Positions 1 through 8,805 of a stretch of DNA of 64,000 nucleotides are shown here, piece by piece. The translations under genes were made by a program, and so were the position numbers. Source of the stretch: JANOSH01 sp031415695. GTDB taxonomy: Bacteria > Actinomycetota > Acidimicrobiia > Acidimicrobiales > Ilumatobacteraceae. The DNA is taken from assembly GCA_031415695.1 (NCBI GenBank), contig JANOSH010000001.1, forward strand, positions 1 to 64,000, in the 5' to 3' direction. A model generated the notes under the pieces. The model had not been told where the DNA came from, did no database searches, and saw only the letters and a program-made list of their open reading frames with translations. The number at the start of each line of letters is the position of its first letter. The first letter of the stretch is position 1.

Positions 1-4
1 TCAT

Positions 5-62
5 CTTCTACCGGACCGGGCCGGTAGAAGAACCGGTAGAAGCCGACTGAAAACGGTAGAAG
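5..62. repeat. Triplicated CCGGTAGAAG motif with hairpin
   Basis: The 10-mer CCGGTAGAAG occurs at 21-30 and 33-42, and a 9-base version at 54-62. An inverted copy at 5-14 (CTTCTACCGG) can pair with 21-30 around a 6-nt loop. The block lies just beyond the 3' end of the initiator tRNA gene (minus strand), next to a second, longer hairpin. It may be part of a composite transcription terminator or a small repeat family; the sequence alone does not decide this. Confidence 0.6.
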
Positions 63-94
63 CCTGGCCAGAAAGTGCTTCTGGCCAGGCTTTT
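61..94. terminator. Hairpin terminator next to tRNA-fMet
   Basis: A perfect 13-bp stem (61-73 with 79-91) encloses a 5-nt loop. On the plus strand it is followed directly by a short T run (91-94). On the minus strand, where the tRNA is transcribed, it lies 3 nt after the discriminator base and is followed by a mixed sequence with a weak T run further on. It probably ends the tRNA transcript and may work in both directions. Confidence 0.6.
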
Positions 95-97
95 CAG

Positions 98-171
<74 letters not shown>

Positions 172-218
172 GCGGAAATCACAGACTAGCCGCAAACGCG
201 CCAAACGCCAACCTGGTT

Positions 219-3185
219 TCAAGCTTTCGCTGTCGTCGGGGGGCTACTCGTCGCCACCACAACATCCTTGCCGAGCGCAATTCGGCCCGCTTCGGCCGCT
301 TTCTCGTACGCCTGGTTGAGTTTGTCGACATACAACGACACGTCGGGCGGGTTCTTCTTCAACGCAGCGTCGGCCTCCTTACGCAGCGTTTCGGCCTGCG
401 CGAGGAGCTGCTCGGCCGACGCCCCAGACCCACCAGACCCAGACCCACCAGACCCACCAGACCCAGACCCCGAGCCAGCTGTCGTCGGCGGACTTGTTGG
501 CCCGGTCGAACCGAGCGCCTTTCGCAACGCCGCCTCGATCGTCTTGCCGCGCTCGGTCACACCGCCGATGGTGACCGTAACCGACTCGAGCTTAGGCACA
601 TTCGATGAGCCCGTCGCCAGCAAGAACCACGGACGCACCCAGGCGATGGCATTACCGACCGGGATCAATTGCAGGTCGCCAAACAGTACCTTGGAACCCT
701 CGACGTCAAGCAGCGAGAGCTGCGTTGCAAACTGTTGACTTGTCTCGGAGGCAACAAGGAACGGTCCCTTTGGCAGCGGTTGATCAAGCTCCACAACGCG
801 CAGCCGACCGTACGTAGCAGGGTCGCTCGAAGCCGTCATATAGCCAGCGAGTTCTCGGCGATCGTCCCCACGCGAGAACGGCACGAACGTTCGCAATGCC
901 ACAAACTCATCAGGGCCCTTGGCCAGTGCCGACGGGAACAATGTGTAATACGGGTCGACTCGTTGCTCTTGTCGTTCCAAAATCGGCGTGCCGATCAACA
1001 CGCCAGGAGCACGAGTAGTCGTCGTCGTATTGGCAACCCTTTGCTGGGATGTTGCCGGGTCCTGCGCGACGTTCCAGGCATCGTTACGTTCATAAAAGCG
1101 CCCCACGTCCTCGATGCGATATCGCCCCCACGTGGCTGTCTGAAGCCGGAATAGATCGAGCGGGTACCGGAAATGTTCCTTCAGGCCCGGCGGCATAGCC
1201 GACTCGGCGAGGAGCAAGCCAGGGAAGATCTTCTGGTAGGTGAGCACCAAGGGGTCCTCGGCATCAATCACGTACAGGGAAACTGTTCCGTCGTATGCGT
1301 CGACGACAGCCTTGACGGAGTTGCGTACATAGTTCATGTTCTCGCCCCGCAAACCTGAACTGCCTGGCAGGTCGCTCGTGTCGAGGCGTTGCGCGTACGG
1401 ATACTTGTCGGTCTTGGTGTAGCCATCGAGCACCCATAACAACTTGCCGTCGAGCACGACGGCGTGCGGATCGCTGTCGATACTCAAGAATGGCGCAACT
1501 GCCTCGACCCGCTCCCGCACCGATCGCCGAAACATGATGCGCGATTCATCGTTGATGAGGCTCGATCCCCACAAATTGTACTCGCCGAACCGCAGCGCAA
1601 ACGCTGCACGACGTAGCGACGAACCCAGACGCACTCCACCAGTACCCTCATAGGTACTCGTCTTGTCCTGCCCGTCGACTTCGGGTCGCCCGGTACGCAA
1701 CACTGCGTAACTATCGAGTTCCTCGCCCACATACACCTGCGGCCGTTTGAGACCGAGTCGCTCCGTAGGGTCAACGAAAATCGGCAGACCATCACCATCG
1801 ACGACGTCTGCAGGGGCTGCGGCCACGCCGTAACCGTGGGTATACGCCAAGTGGGTATTTTCCCATGATGCTGGCACTCCTTTGGCGTTTAACTCACGCA
1901 CGGCGAGAAGCACCTGGGTGGTCTTGTCGGCTAACTGATACCGGTCGACGTCGATGCCACCACCGGCCGAGAACCCGTAGTAACCGAGCAGACCTTGGAG
2001 GTTCTTGAACGCGTCGGCCACCGATGATCCGTCGAGCAGTCGGGCGGTCGCAACCGCGTCGAGAGCATTGTCGGTCGTGGCTGCGGTAGGGGGTTCACCG
2101 GTAAGCTTCGATACACCAACATTGTCGAGGCCCATCGCTTGGCGCGTGGCGTTGATGTTGCGTTCGATGTAGAGCTGCTCGCGTTGCGATTCGGCTGGCT
2201 GCACCTGGAAACGCTGGACGAACGCCGGGTAGATCTCGCCCGCCACCAACGCAACCAGACCCCACAGCCCAACGGCAATGACCGGCAATCGCCATCCCCG
2301 CTGGAAGACGTTGACGATCAACAACACAACCGCGAGCAACGAAATCATGAGCAACAACTGAATGGCAGGAAGCTGTGCCTTCACATCGGTATAGCCCGCA
2401 CCGTCGACGAAGCCGCGGGTAGAGCCAAGCAGGCGATACCGGCCAAGCCAATACCCCGCCGCACGCAGAATCGCCAGCACGGCCAGCAACACCGACAGAT
2501 GCAACTTCACCTGGGACGTGACTCGCCGACCGTTGCTTTGAATCCGAATGCCACCGTTCAGGTAATGAGCAGCGGCGGTAACCAACACACAAACGACACC
2601 AACGGCGAATGCCCAATCAACCACAAACGCTTCGAACGGCAGTTGGAAGACGTAGAACCCAACGTCACGATTGAACAGTGGGTCCTTGACCCCGAAACGC
2701 GTGCCGTTGTTAAACAAGAGCCATGAATGCCACTGGCCCGCCACCGGCGCGCCCGCCAAAAAGCCGAAAGCTAGCGCCACCACAAGCCGAACACGGCGAC
2801 CCAGTCGTCCGAGCATTTCGCGGTAGCGCAGAATCATCTGATCTTCGACTCCACCGGTCAACAATGCTGGTGCCACTCGATCGGCAACCACAAGGTTGAT
2901 ACCGAGCATCAGAGCAGAGAGCAGCGTGAAGAAAAGTCCGAGCCCTACTTTGGACCACAAGATTTTGAAGAACACCGAACCGAAGCCAAGGGCCCGGAAC
3001 CACAACACCTCGGTGAAGAAACCAGCAATTCCTCGCGCCGACAAGAACAGCACGAACAACACGCCGACAATGCCCATGATGACCATTCGTCCCCGGTTTG
3101 AGCGGGTTCGAACCTTGCCTCGTGCACGTCGTGGAACACGTCGGCGTTCAGAACGGCTCGGTTGGTCATCGTCGGGGAGATTCAT
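219..3185 (-). CDS. UPF0182 family membrane protein
   Basis: A 988-residue protein of the UPF0182 (COG1615) family, whose function is unknown. After a basic cytoplasmic N-terminus there are seven hydrophobic segments in the first ~330 residues, beginning with VIMGIVGVLFVLFLSARGIA, followed by a large domain predicted to lie outside the membrane. Near the C-terminus a Gly/Ser linker (GSGSGSGGSGGSGSGG) leads to a short charged helix. The linker is encoded by a near-repetitive stretch around 420-470. ATG 3185 is preferred; the reading frame runs on to a GTG at 3218, and neither has a strong ribosome site. The PDZ-Lon gene two places upstream is a usual neighbour of this family in actinobacteria, for example in mycobacteria. 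It is probably an envelope protein. Confidence 0.93.
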   Translation of the reverse strand: MNLPDDDQPSRSERRRVPRRARGKVRTRSNRGRMVIMGIVGVLFVLFLSARGIAGFFTEVLWFRALGFGSVFFKILWSKVGLGLFFTLLSALMLGINLVVADRVAPALLTGGVEDQMILRYREMLGRLGRRVRLVVALAFGFLAGAPVAGQWHSWLLFNNGTRFGVKDPLFNRDVGFYVFQLPFEAFVVDWAFAVGVVCVLVTAAAHYLNGGIRIQSNGRRVTSQVKLHLSVLLAVLAILRAAGYWLGRYRLLGSTRGFVDGAGYTDVKAQLPAIQLLLMISLLAVVLLIVNVFQRGWRLPVIAVGLWGLVALVAGEIYPAFVQRFQVQPAESQREQLYIERNINATRQAMGLDNVGVSKLTGEPPTAATTDNALDAVATARLLDGSSVADAFKNLQGLLGYYGFSAGGGIDVDRYQLADKTTQVLLAVRELNAKGVPASWENTHLAYTHGYGVAAAPADVVDGDGLPIFVDPTERLGLKRPQVYVGEELDSYAVLRTGRPEVDGQDKTSTYEGTGGVRLGSSLRRAAFALRFGEYNLWGSSLINDESRIMFRRSVRERVEAVAPFLSIDSDPHAVVLDGKLLWVLDGYTKTDKYPYAQRLDTSDLPGSSGLRGENMNYVRNSVKAVVDAYDGTVSLYVIDAEDPLVLTYQKIFPGLLLAESAMPPGLKEHFRYPLDLFRLQTATWGRYRIEDVGRFYERNDAWNVAQDPATSQQRVANTTTTTRAPGVLIGTPILERQEQRVDPYYTLFPSALAKGPDEFVALRTFVPFSRGDDRRELAGYMTASSDPATYGRLRVVELDQPLPKGPFLVASETSQQFATQLSLLDVEGSKVLFGDLQLIPVGNAIAWVRPWFLLATGSSNVPKLESVTVTIGGVTERGKTIEAALRKALGSTGPTSPPTTAGSGSGSGGSGGSGSGGSGASAEQLLAQAETLRKEADAALKKNPPDVSLYVDKLNQAYEKAAEAGRIALGKDVVVATSSPPTTAKA

Positions 3186-3257
3186 CGGCTCTGACGTTAC
3201 CGTGAACGCTGAGGTCACATACCGGCGATCGACCGAGATGGAGGTCCGTTTGTTGCG

Positions 3258-4940
3258 CTAGCCCAGCACAAGCACACAGCGACAGCCAACGTACGCCGGT
3301 GTGTGGGAGTGACCAGTTGGGAACGCTTCACCTGCGGCTACAGAGCCACCGAGAACATTGTCGTCGCCCTCGGCACAGGGCCGGAGCGGATCGACCAGCC
3401 AACACAGCGCGGTCCCTTGGGCCACGGAAGCAAGTGCTCCGCGTCCATGGGCAAGCAAAGCAATGTGGGCAGATACCGTATCAATACGTTGGACCTTGAA
3501 CTCGCGATACAACGCCCGAACCGAGTCGCCGGCCGCATTCGCGTCACCCGACGCCGACAACAGACAGCGATCCAAACGCTCGCGCAACGGGGCCACGAGC
3601 TCGGACACCAAGGCATCAAGTGCTCGATCGACTACTGCATGGCTGGCCAACGCCGCTGGATCGGCATTCGCCACAAGCGAGCAAAGTCCGGCCTGCGCTG
3701 CAGCCTCCACATCGAGCGTGGCAGCAATTCGATATCGCATCGACTGTTGATCAGGGTCGCCTACCAAGGCATCGAGACCGGCAACGCTTGATGCGCGACG
3801 TAGTGCGTCAAGCAGCGCACTTTGTTCGTCGGCTAGCGCCCGCTTGATGTGACGCGCCATGTTCGCTTCAATCGGGCCGAGAGCCGCTCGACGAAGGTCA
3901 AGAATGTCGTCGGTTGGCTCCGCACTCTCGACGTCGCTCGGCACCGTTGCCAACGGGGTCTCGTCGACACGACCGGCTCGGATGCGAGCGAACAGGTCGT
4001 CGGCCTTCGCCACCACGTGGGCCGAGTCGGGCTCGGGCTCAGGCTCGACGACCTCCGACTCCGCCTCGTCAGGCTCGACGGACTCCAGCTCGGGCTCGTC
4101 AGGCTCGACTACCTCCGGCTCCGACTCGACGGGCTCCAGCTCGGGCTCCGCCTCGACAGCCACCGACTCGTCGTGCTGCGCTGCAACCATGGCCGCAACC
4201 GTAGGAAATCGCCCCGTGATCGACTGGGGATCTTCATACGGCGTTGGTAACTCAGCATCGTAACCGTCGAGATCGATGGTGATGTCGTCGAGCACTGTTC
4301 GAACCGTCGAGAACGATGCTCGCAGCCGAGCCCGCTGGATGTGCAACAATTCCAATTGTCGCTCGACGAGTTCGCGTCGGCGGGCAAGATCGGCCAATAC
4401 GCGCTCGCGATATGCCCGCGCTTCCAACGCCAAATCACGGCCTTCACTCTTGGCGTCAGCGACGGCTTGCCCCGCTTCATTCTGGGCCTCGATGCGTGAA
4501 CGGTCGGCGTCGGCCGTTGCCGTCTCGCGCATGGTGACACACTCGGCAATGGCATCAGACCGCATCTGAGACATCTCTGCAGTGGTGGACGCTCGAAGGT
4601 CGTCGGCTTCGAGCGTGGCCCGATTGCGGATCTGCCCGGCTCCCTCGCGAGCGGTCGTCAACAGCCGAGCAGCTTCCTCACCAAGCAACGATGCCACGGT
4701 CGCCTCGTCGAGTTCCTCGGGTCGGACATGACGCGCCGACACAAGCTGCTCCTTCAACGAGACGATGCCGGTCTGCGCCTGTTCGAGCTCGCCTCGCAGG
4801 TCATCGATGGTGGCTTGACGTCGGGCCATCTCGTCGGAGACGGTCGACAGGAAGCCGCGTACGGCAGTTTGGTCGAAGCCTCGCCGAGCGGTGTCGAACG
4901 AAGCAGTCGCAATCGAAGCAGGAGAGGACGGGTCGGGCAT
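3258..4940 (-). CDS. DivIVA-like coiled-coil protein with MuF-like C-terminus
   Basis: A 560-residue protein. The N-terminus (about 5-60) has a DivIVA-type signature (FDTARRGFDQTAVRGFL) followed by a long Ala/Glu/Arg-rich coiled coil to about residue 240. An acidic low-complexity linker of E/P/V/D repeats follows (about 260-315). The last ~200 residues form an alpha-helical domain ending in AGEAFPTGHSHTPAYVGCRC. This resembles the Cys/His-containing end of phage Mu gpF/SPP1 gp7-type head proteins (F-x-x-G-H...P-x-x-x-x-C-R-C). ATG 4940 is chosen because the frame upstream overlaps the preceding gene, whose stop is 22 bp away. DivIVA proteins mark curved membranes and poles. The role of the tail is unknown, and the MuF assignment rests on motif similarity only. 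Confidence 0.8.
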   Translation of the reverse strand: MPDPSSPASIATASFDTARRGFDQTAVRGFLSTVSDEMARRQATIDDLRGELEQAQTGIVSLKEQLVSARHVRPEELDEATVASLLGEEAARLLTTAREGAGQIRNRATLEADDLRASTTAEMSQMRSDAIAECVTMRETATADADRSRIEAQNEAGQAVADAKSEGRDLALEARAYRERVLADLARRRELVERQLELLHIQRARLRASFSTVRTVLDDITIDLDGYDAELPTPYEDPQSITGRFPTVAAMVAAQHDESVAVEAEPELEPVESEPEVVEPDEPELESVEPDEAESEVVEPEPEPDSAHVVAKADDLFARIRAGRVDETPLATVPSDVESAEPTDDILDLRRAALGPIEANMARHIKRALADEQSALLDALRRASSVAGLDALVGDPDQQSMRYRIAATLDVEAAAQAGLCSLVANADPAALASHAVVDRALDALVSELVAPLRERLDRCLLSASGDANAAGDSVRALYREFKVQRIDTVSAHIALLAHGRGALASVAQGTALCWLVDPLRPCAEGDDNVLGGSVAAGEAFPTGHSHTPAYVGCRCVLVLG

Positions 4941-4962
4941 CACACCCAAGAGTACGCGGCCG

Positions 4963-6099
4963 TCAGCCGCCGTTCGCGGCAAGCGGCAACCCGCTGCCGC
5001 CACGGCTCGACAGGACGTCGAGTGCTTCATCGAGTGTTTCGACTCCGATGACGGTGAGCTTTGAGCCGATTAGTTGCTTTTCAGCTTCCGCTACCTGCGA
5101 TTTCGGGACCAGGAACAGTGTGGCCCCGGCACGTTGAACCGCCACCGCCTTTTGTCGCAGTCCGCCTATCTCGCCCACGCGCCCGTCCAATCGAATCTCG
5201 CCGGTGACGGCGATTTTCTGCCCTCCCGTGAGTTCTCCCGGACTCAATTGGTCCAACAAGGCCAGCGTGAACGCCAAGCCAGCCGAAGGCCCTCCCACCT
5301 CTCCTGACTCGATAGACACGCCAGCTGGGAGCTCGAACTTCAGAGTGTCGAGCGGGTCAGTGGTCGCAACGAACCCGATGATCGCTCGGGATTTGTCGTT
5401 CGACTCGACCAGCTCCACCTCGACGTCGAGGGTTTCGGTACCTCGCAGCACCCGGACCGGAACCACATCCCCGGCGCGGCGGTCAGCCAAGGCCGCGTTG
5501 ATCTCGGCGGCGAGGTGCACGTCGTCGCCATCGACCATTGTGATGACGTCATCCTTCTTGAGTACCTTGGCGGCTGGACCCTCTCGTGTACAGGCCCCTG
5601 CGGCGTCTGATTCGAGACACATGCTGGCGATGGGTGCCCCGCCAGCCGAAAGCTTGATGGTATAACCCAACCGTTTGAGCGCAACGTAGGCCGCGAAATC
5701 CTTTGAGTAACGCATGAGTTTGAGGTCTTCTTTGCGTGACTCGGTTTTGGTTTTGTTGCCATACAACTGTTCGCGGGTGAACAGGTCGACCGTTGGTTCC
5801 TTCTCGGCCATATCCAACGACAGCTCGTTCTGGCCTTGCAGACCAACGGTGACGAACAGAACCGTGCCCTCGGCGTCGTATCGTTGAAGCTCGCCCGTAC
5901 GCACCCGTTTGGTCGCCGATGTGGTTCCGCCAGGCGCGATGGTGACCATGTCGGTGCTGCGGATGAACTTCTGGGCCAGAAACGCCGTGGGCGCGACCGA
6001 GGCCACGACCAGGGGAACGGCAACGAGCAACCACCGGCTCGCAGCACGGGGTTGTCCAGCCGGTACAATCTCGACTTGCGTGTCCACTACTTCACTCAC
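4963..6099 (-). CDS. PDZ domain-containing Lon-like serine protease (YlbL family)
   Basis: A 378-residue membrane-anchored protease. One transmembrane helix (about 22-43) is followed by an extracytoplasmic region, a PDZ-like domain (about 160-232, with GPAAKVLKKDDVITMVDG) and a C-terminal S16 Lon protease domain (about 245-365). The catalytic Ser is in EVGGPSAGLAF (Ser272) and the Lys in GLRQKAVAVQ (Lys317), so the Ser-Lys dyad is intact. There is no AAA domain, as is usual for this family. The start is GTG at 6099. It heads a run of three minus-strand genes (PDZ-Lon, DivIVA/MuF, UPF0182) and probably works in envelope protein quality control. Its substrate cannot be inferred. Confidence 0.93.
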   Translation of the reverse strand: MSEVVDTQVEIVPAGQPRAASRWLLVAVPLVVASVAPTAFLAQKFIRSTDMVTIAPGGTTSATKRVRTGELQRYDAEGTVLFVTVGLQGQNELSLDMAEKEPTVDLFTREQLYGNKTKTESRKEDLKLMRYSKDFAAYVALKRLGYTIKLSAGGAPIASMCLESDAAGACTREGPAAKVLKKDDVITMVDGDDVHLAAEINAALADRRAGDVVPVRVLRGTETLDVEVELVESNDKSRAIIGFVATTDPLDTLKFELPAGVSIESGEVGGPSAGLAFTLALLDQLSPGELTGGQKIAVTGEIRLDGRVGEIGGLRQKAVAVQRAGATLFLVPKSQVAEAEKQLIGSKLTVIGVETLDEALDVLSSRGGSGLPLAANGG

Positions 6100-6241
6100 T
6101 GTCTGGTCCGCCCTCGTTGCCGGTCTGTCTATTTTGACGTTGGTCGTTCTCGATCATCGTCAGCCTGCCAGACGCCGCACCATAGCGCCGAGCGCGTCCG
6201 GCCGGGGGCCGACTGAACGCATCGTCACGCAACGTGCACCG

Positions 6242-6391
6242 GTGCCCTACCACCCCTCACGTTGGTGGCACCGATTGTTCGCCCTCGTTGGCACCGCTGT
6301 GGGCACAGTCGTGCTTGGCATCATCTCTGCCCTCGTCGTCGGCACCGCCGCCGTTGCCGCTATCTGGTACCTGTCGGGCGTCGCCAAGTGA
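6242..6391 (+). CDS. Small single-pass membrane protein
   Basis: A reading frame of about 49 residues with a strong hydrophobic segment (LFALVGTAVGTVVLGIISAL and onward through AIWYL). Its stop overlaps the GTG of the next gene (GTGA), which suggests translational coupling. The start is uncertain. GTG 6242 is given; the frame is open further upstream, with a GTG at 6080 that would add another hydrophobic segment but would overlap the divergent protease start at 6099. No family is recognised. Confidence 0.5.
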   Translation: MPYHPSRWWHRLFALVGTAVGTVVLGIISALVVGTAAVAAIWYLSGVAK

Positions 6392-6981
6392 ACCGGCGAG
6401 ACATCGTTCTCGCTGGCCACACCGCAAACCACATCCTGGCTCGCGAGGCCCTGGTAAGCAGCCAACCGGACTTTCGCGTCGTGGCATTGGCAGCGCTCGA
6501 GCGCCTGCACGAGCTGACCGATCGAGACATTTCCACAGCGCTACGCGACCCCGAACCCGCAGTTCGGCGTCGAGCCGCCGAACTTGCGGCGCGCCATCCC
6601 AACGTTGGGCTCGTGGTGGCGTTGGCCGACAGCGACGCCAGCGTGGCCGAGATGGTGGCGTGGGCGTGCGGCGAGCACGAAAGTCCCGACACCGTTCCCG
6701 AACTGTGCCGGTTAGCTATCAACCATCCCGACGCGCTCGTCCGCGAAGCAGCTGTCGCGGCCCTCGGCGCTATTGGCGACCCGGCTGGGCTCGCCACAAT
6801 TTTGGCTGCCACAACCGACAAGCCTGCGGTTCGGCGGCGAGCCTTCATTGCGCTCACACCGTTCAACGGACCCGAGATCGAGGCGGCGCTCGCTCGCGCC
6901 CACGCCGACAAAGACTGGCAGGTACGAATGATCGCGGCCGACCTCACCGCTGCCTACGCCGTGAACTCCGACCCTTCGTAG
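6388..6981 (+). CDS. HEAT-repeat domain protein
   Basis: A 197-residue protein made of about five ~30-residue helical repeats of the HEAT/PBS-lyase type, for example DPEPAVRRRAAELAARHP, HPDALVREAAVAALGAIGDP and KPAVRRRAFIAL. Such repeats form protein-binding solenoids; no catalytic motif is visible. GTG 6388 overlaps the TGA of the small membrane protein, which supports this start. Its 3' end overlaps the convergent GNAT gene by 28 bp. The partner is unknown. Confidence 0.8.
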   Translation: MNRRDIVLAGHTANHILAREALVSSQPDFRVVALAALERLHELTDRDISTALRDPEPAVRRRAAELAARHPNVGLVVALADSDASVAEMVAWACGEHESPDTVPELCRLAINHPDALVREAAVAALGAIGDPAGLATILAATTDKPAVRRRAFIALTPFNGPEIEAALARAHADKDWQVRMIAADLTAAYAVNSDPS

Positions 6982-7397
6982 CGGTATATGTTTGTCTCTC
7001 GCACGCTGAACCCAAGCTTCTGATAGAGCTTGTTGGCGGCCACCCGACTCGGCCGCGATGTGAGGTCGAGCGTGCGGCAACCGTGTTCGTGCGTGCGCCG
7101 TATAGCCGCCGCGTTGAGTGCTTCACCGATACCCAAACCGCGCGCCGCTTCGTCGACAACGACATCTTCGATCCAGGCGCGCAAACCGGTGGGAATACGG
7201 AACATGATAAGCGTGAGACTTCCAACCACAACACCGTCGTGACGAGCGACAAACACAGTGTCGTTGACACAGATGTCGTCGAGCTCGCCCAATGTGAGCG
7301 GCGGGGCCGACTTGGACAGTTGCGGCAAAATCCTGTTCAGTGCAACAACCAGTTCGTCCGTACCGCGCTCGGCTATCTCGACAACAACGTTTGACAT
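6954..7397 (-). CDS. GNAT family N-acetyltransferase
   Basis: A 147-residue single-domain GNAT protein. The acetyl-CoA-binding motif A is visible as IEDVVVDEAARGLGIGEALN (R-G-L-G-I-G), preceded by the beta strands VFVARHDGVVVGSLTL. Motif B follows as LYQKLGF. ATG 7397 is preferred to the in-frame upstream start at 7430 because the protein then begins at the first predicted beta strand. The substrate is unknown. It is transcribed divergently from the PAC2 gene and runs convergently into the HEAT-repeat gene. Confidence 0.88.
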   Translation of the reverse strand: MSNVVVEIAERGTDELVVALNRILPQLSKSAPPLTLGELDDICVNDTVFVARHDGVVVGSLTLIMFRIPTGLRAWIEDVVVDEAARGLGIGEALNAAAIRRTHEHGCRTLDLTSRPSRVAANKLYQKLGFSVRETNIYRYEGSEFTA

Positions 7398-7477
7398 AGC
7401 CGAAACGCTAGCGTTGTGGCTTGCAGGCAACCTTGGCCAAATGATTCAAAAGAGCCCTAACCCGGTAATCTTCACCC

Positions 7478-8341
7478 ATGGAACACGTCGTTTGGCACGA
7501 GGAAGTGACGCTACATACCCCCGTCCTCATAGCGGCATTTGCCGGCTGGAACGACGCAGGTGATGCAGCTACAACGGCGGCCAAGTACCTCATCGAGGTA
7601 AGCGACGCCCGATTGATTGCAACGGTCGATCCCGAAGAATTCTTCGAATTCCAAACGACGCGGCCCCATGTGCGTCTGTCGAGCGATCACAGTCGAGAAC
7701 TCGTGTGGCCCACGGTCGACGTGTACGCAGCCGATTCCATCGCTAGCGACCTCATCATTGTGCTTGGGGTCGAACCTCAGCTTCGGTGGCGAACCTTTAC
7801 CGAGCAGATCACCAACATCGCCCTTGAGCAGGGCGTCTCGCTCGCCCTCACTATGGGGGCGCTGCTTGCCGACGTGTCATATCGGCACCGCGTCCAGGTG
7901 TTGGGTACTGCAACCGATCAACACCTCATCGACCGTTTCGAGCTCGAACGTTCTCGGTACCAGGGTCCTACTGGCATCATTGGTGTTTTGAACGACGCGC
8001 TCGGGCGCAAAGGGATCCCCAGCGCATCCCTGTGGGCAGCTTGTCCCACGTATGCCGCGCACATTCCGTCTCCGAAGGCAGCGGCCGCTCTCGTCCAACG
8101 CACAAGTGACATCACCGGCATCACAATTCCCACCGGAACGCTCGACGCATTAGTTGGCGATTACGAGCGATCGGTCGCCACCCACGTCGCTAACGACGAC
8201 GCCCTTGCAGCCTACGTCCGACAGATCGAGAACGCCGCGGGCGATGTACCTGCGCCCGAAACTGGCGTTGCCCTGAGCGACAACCCCGAAGGTCTCGTTG
8301 CCGAGGTCGAGAACTTCCTACGTGATCACGGTGGTTCGTGA
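7478..8341 (+). CDS. PAC2 family protein
   Basis: A 287-residue member of the PAC2 (proteasome assembly chaperone 2-like, COG2047) family. The typical start LIAAFAGWNDAGDAATTAAK is present, as is the motif SLWAACPTYAAHIPSPKAA about two thirds along. In actinobacteria these proteins are widespread; in other organisms related folds help proteasome assembly, but no proteasome gene is in this window. The TGA overlaps the GTG of the next gene (GTGA), so the two are probably translated together. Confidence 0.9.
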   Translation: MEHVVWHEEVTLHTPVLIAAFAGWNDAGDAATTAAKYLIEVSDARLIATVDPEEFFEFQTTRPHVRLSSDHSRELVWPTVDVYAADSIASDLIIVLGVEPQLRWRTFTEQITNIALEQGVSLALTMGALLADVSYRHRVQVLGTATDQHLIDRFELERSRYQGPTGIIGVLNDALGRKGIPSASLWAACPTYAAHIPSPKAAAALVQRTSDITGITIPTGTLDALVGDYERSVATHVANDDALAAYVRQIENAAGDVPAPETGVALSDNPEGLVAEVENFLRDHGGS

Positions 8342-8805
8342 CCGGTGTACCGGCGTGCGTGTGGACCATCAGCCCTGAGCTTCTCGTCGCGCTAGACACA
8401 CAATTCGGCCAACCAACCGATTCGTACATCAACGGCAGCCAAGTTTGGTTGCGAGACGATGGCCCCGGTGGTGCCGGTCTCGAATGGCGGCTACATCCAG
8501 TCACACGGTTCGTGCGCCCATCAAGCATCACGGCCTACGACCTCTTCGAAGTGATCACTTACGCCGTTCGTCTTGGCGACGAACCACTTGTACCCATCAC
8601 GAGTTTATGGGATGGCCTCGAGGCATTTCCGGCATGGGACGACGAGGTTGAACCCCGTCCTCTTGCCCATGCGTGCAGTCAATCGCTCGGCCTAGAGCCC
8701 ACAGCATTCGGGCTTGTCAATCACACGCCTATCGGCGACCAGTGGGAATCGACCCTCGGCGCCATGTCGATCTTCGACGCGGTTCTCACCCAACTGCGCA
8801 GTTAG
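8338..8805 (+). CDS. Conserved hypothetical protein
   Basis: A 155-residue soluble protein of mixed alpha/beta composition, without signal peptide or membrane segment. No family is recognised. It includes EWRLHPVTRFVRPSS and a C-terminal segment SIFDAVLTQLRS. It starts at a GTG that overlaps the PAC2 stop codon and its end overlaps the convergent Nudix gene by 4 bp. The coupling suggests a role linked to the PAC2 protein. Confidence 0.7.
   Translation: MTGVPACVWTISPELLVALDTQFGQPTDSYINGSQVWLRDDGPGGAGLEWRLHPVTRFVRPSSITAYDLFEVITYAVRLGDEPLVPITSLWDGLEAFPAWDDEVEPRPLAHACSQSLGLEPTAFGLVNHTPIGDQWESTLGAMSIFDAVLTQLRS

Noticed and set aside
3258..3900. A prophage remnant, suggested by the MuF-like domain
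   Set aside because: No terminase, portal, integrase or attachment repeat is present; the domain is part of a long coiled-coil host protein.
3849..4263. Plus-strand frames with Leu/Arg or Ser/Gly repeats inside the DivIVA/MuF gene
   Set aside because: They mirror the acidic Glu/Pro/Val repeat region of the real gene on the opposite strand.
6234..7394. A 386-residue plus-strand frame across the HEAT and GNAT genes
   Set aside because: Its product is Arg/Ser/Pro-rich with no family pattern; it lies across two well-supported genes in other frames.
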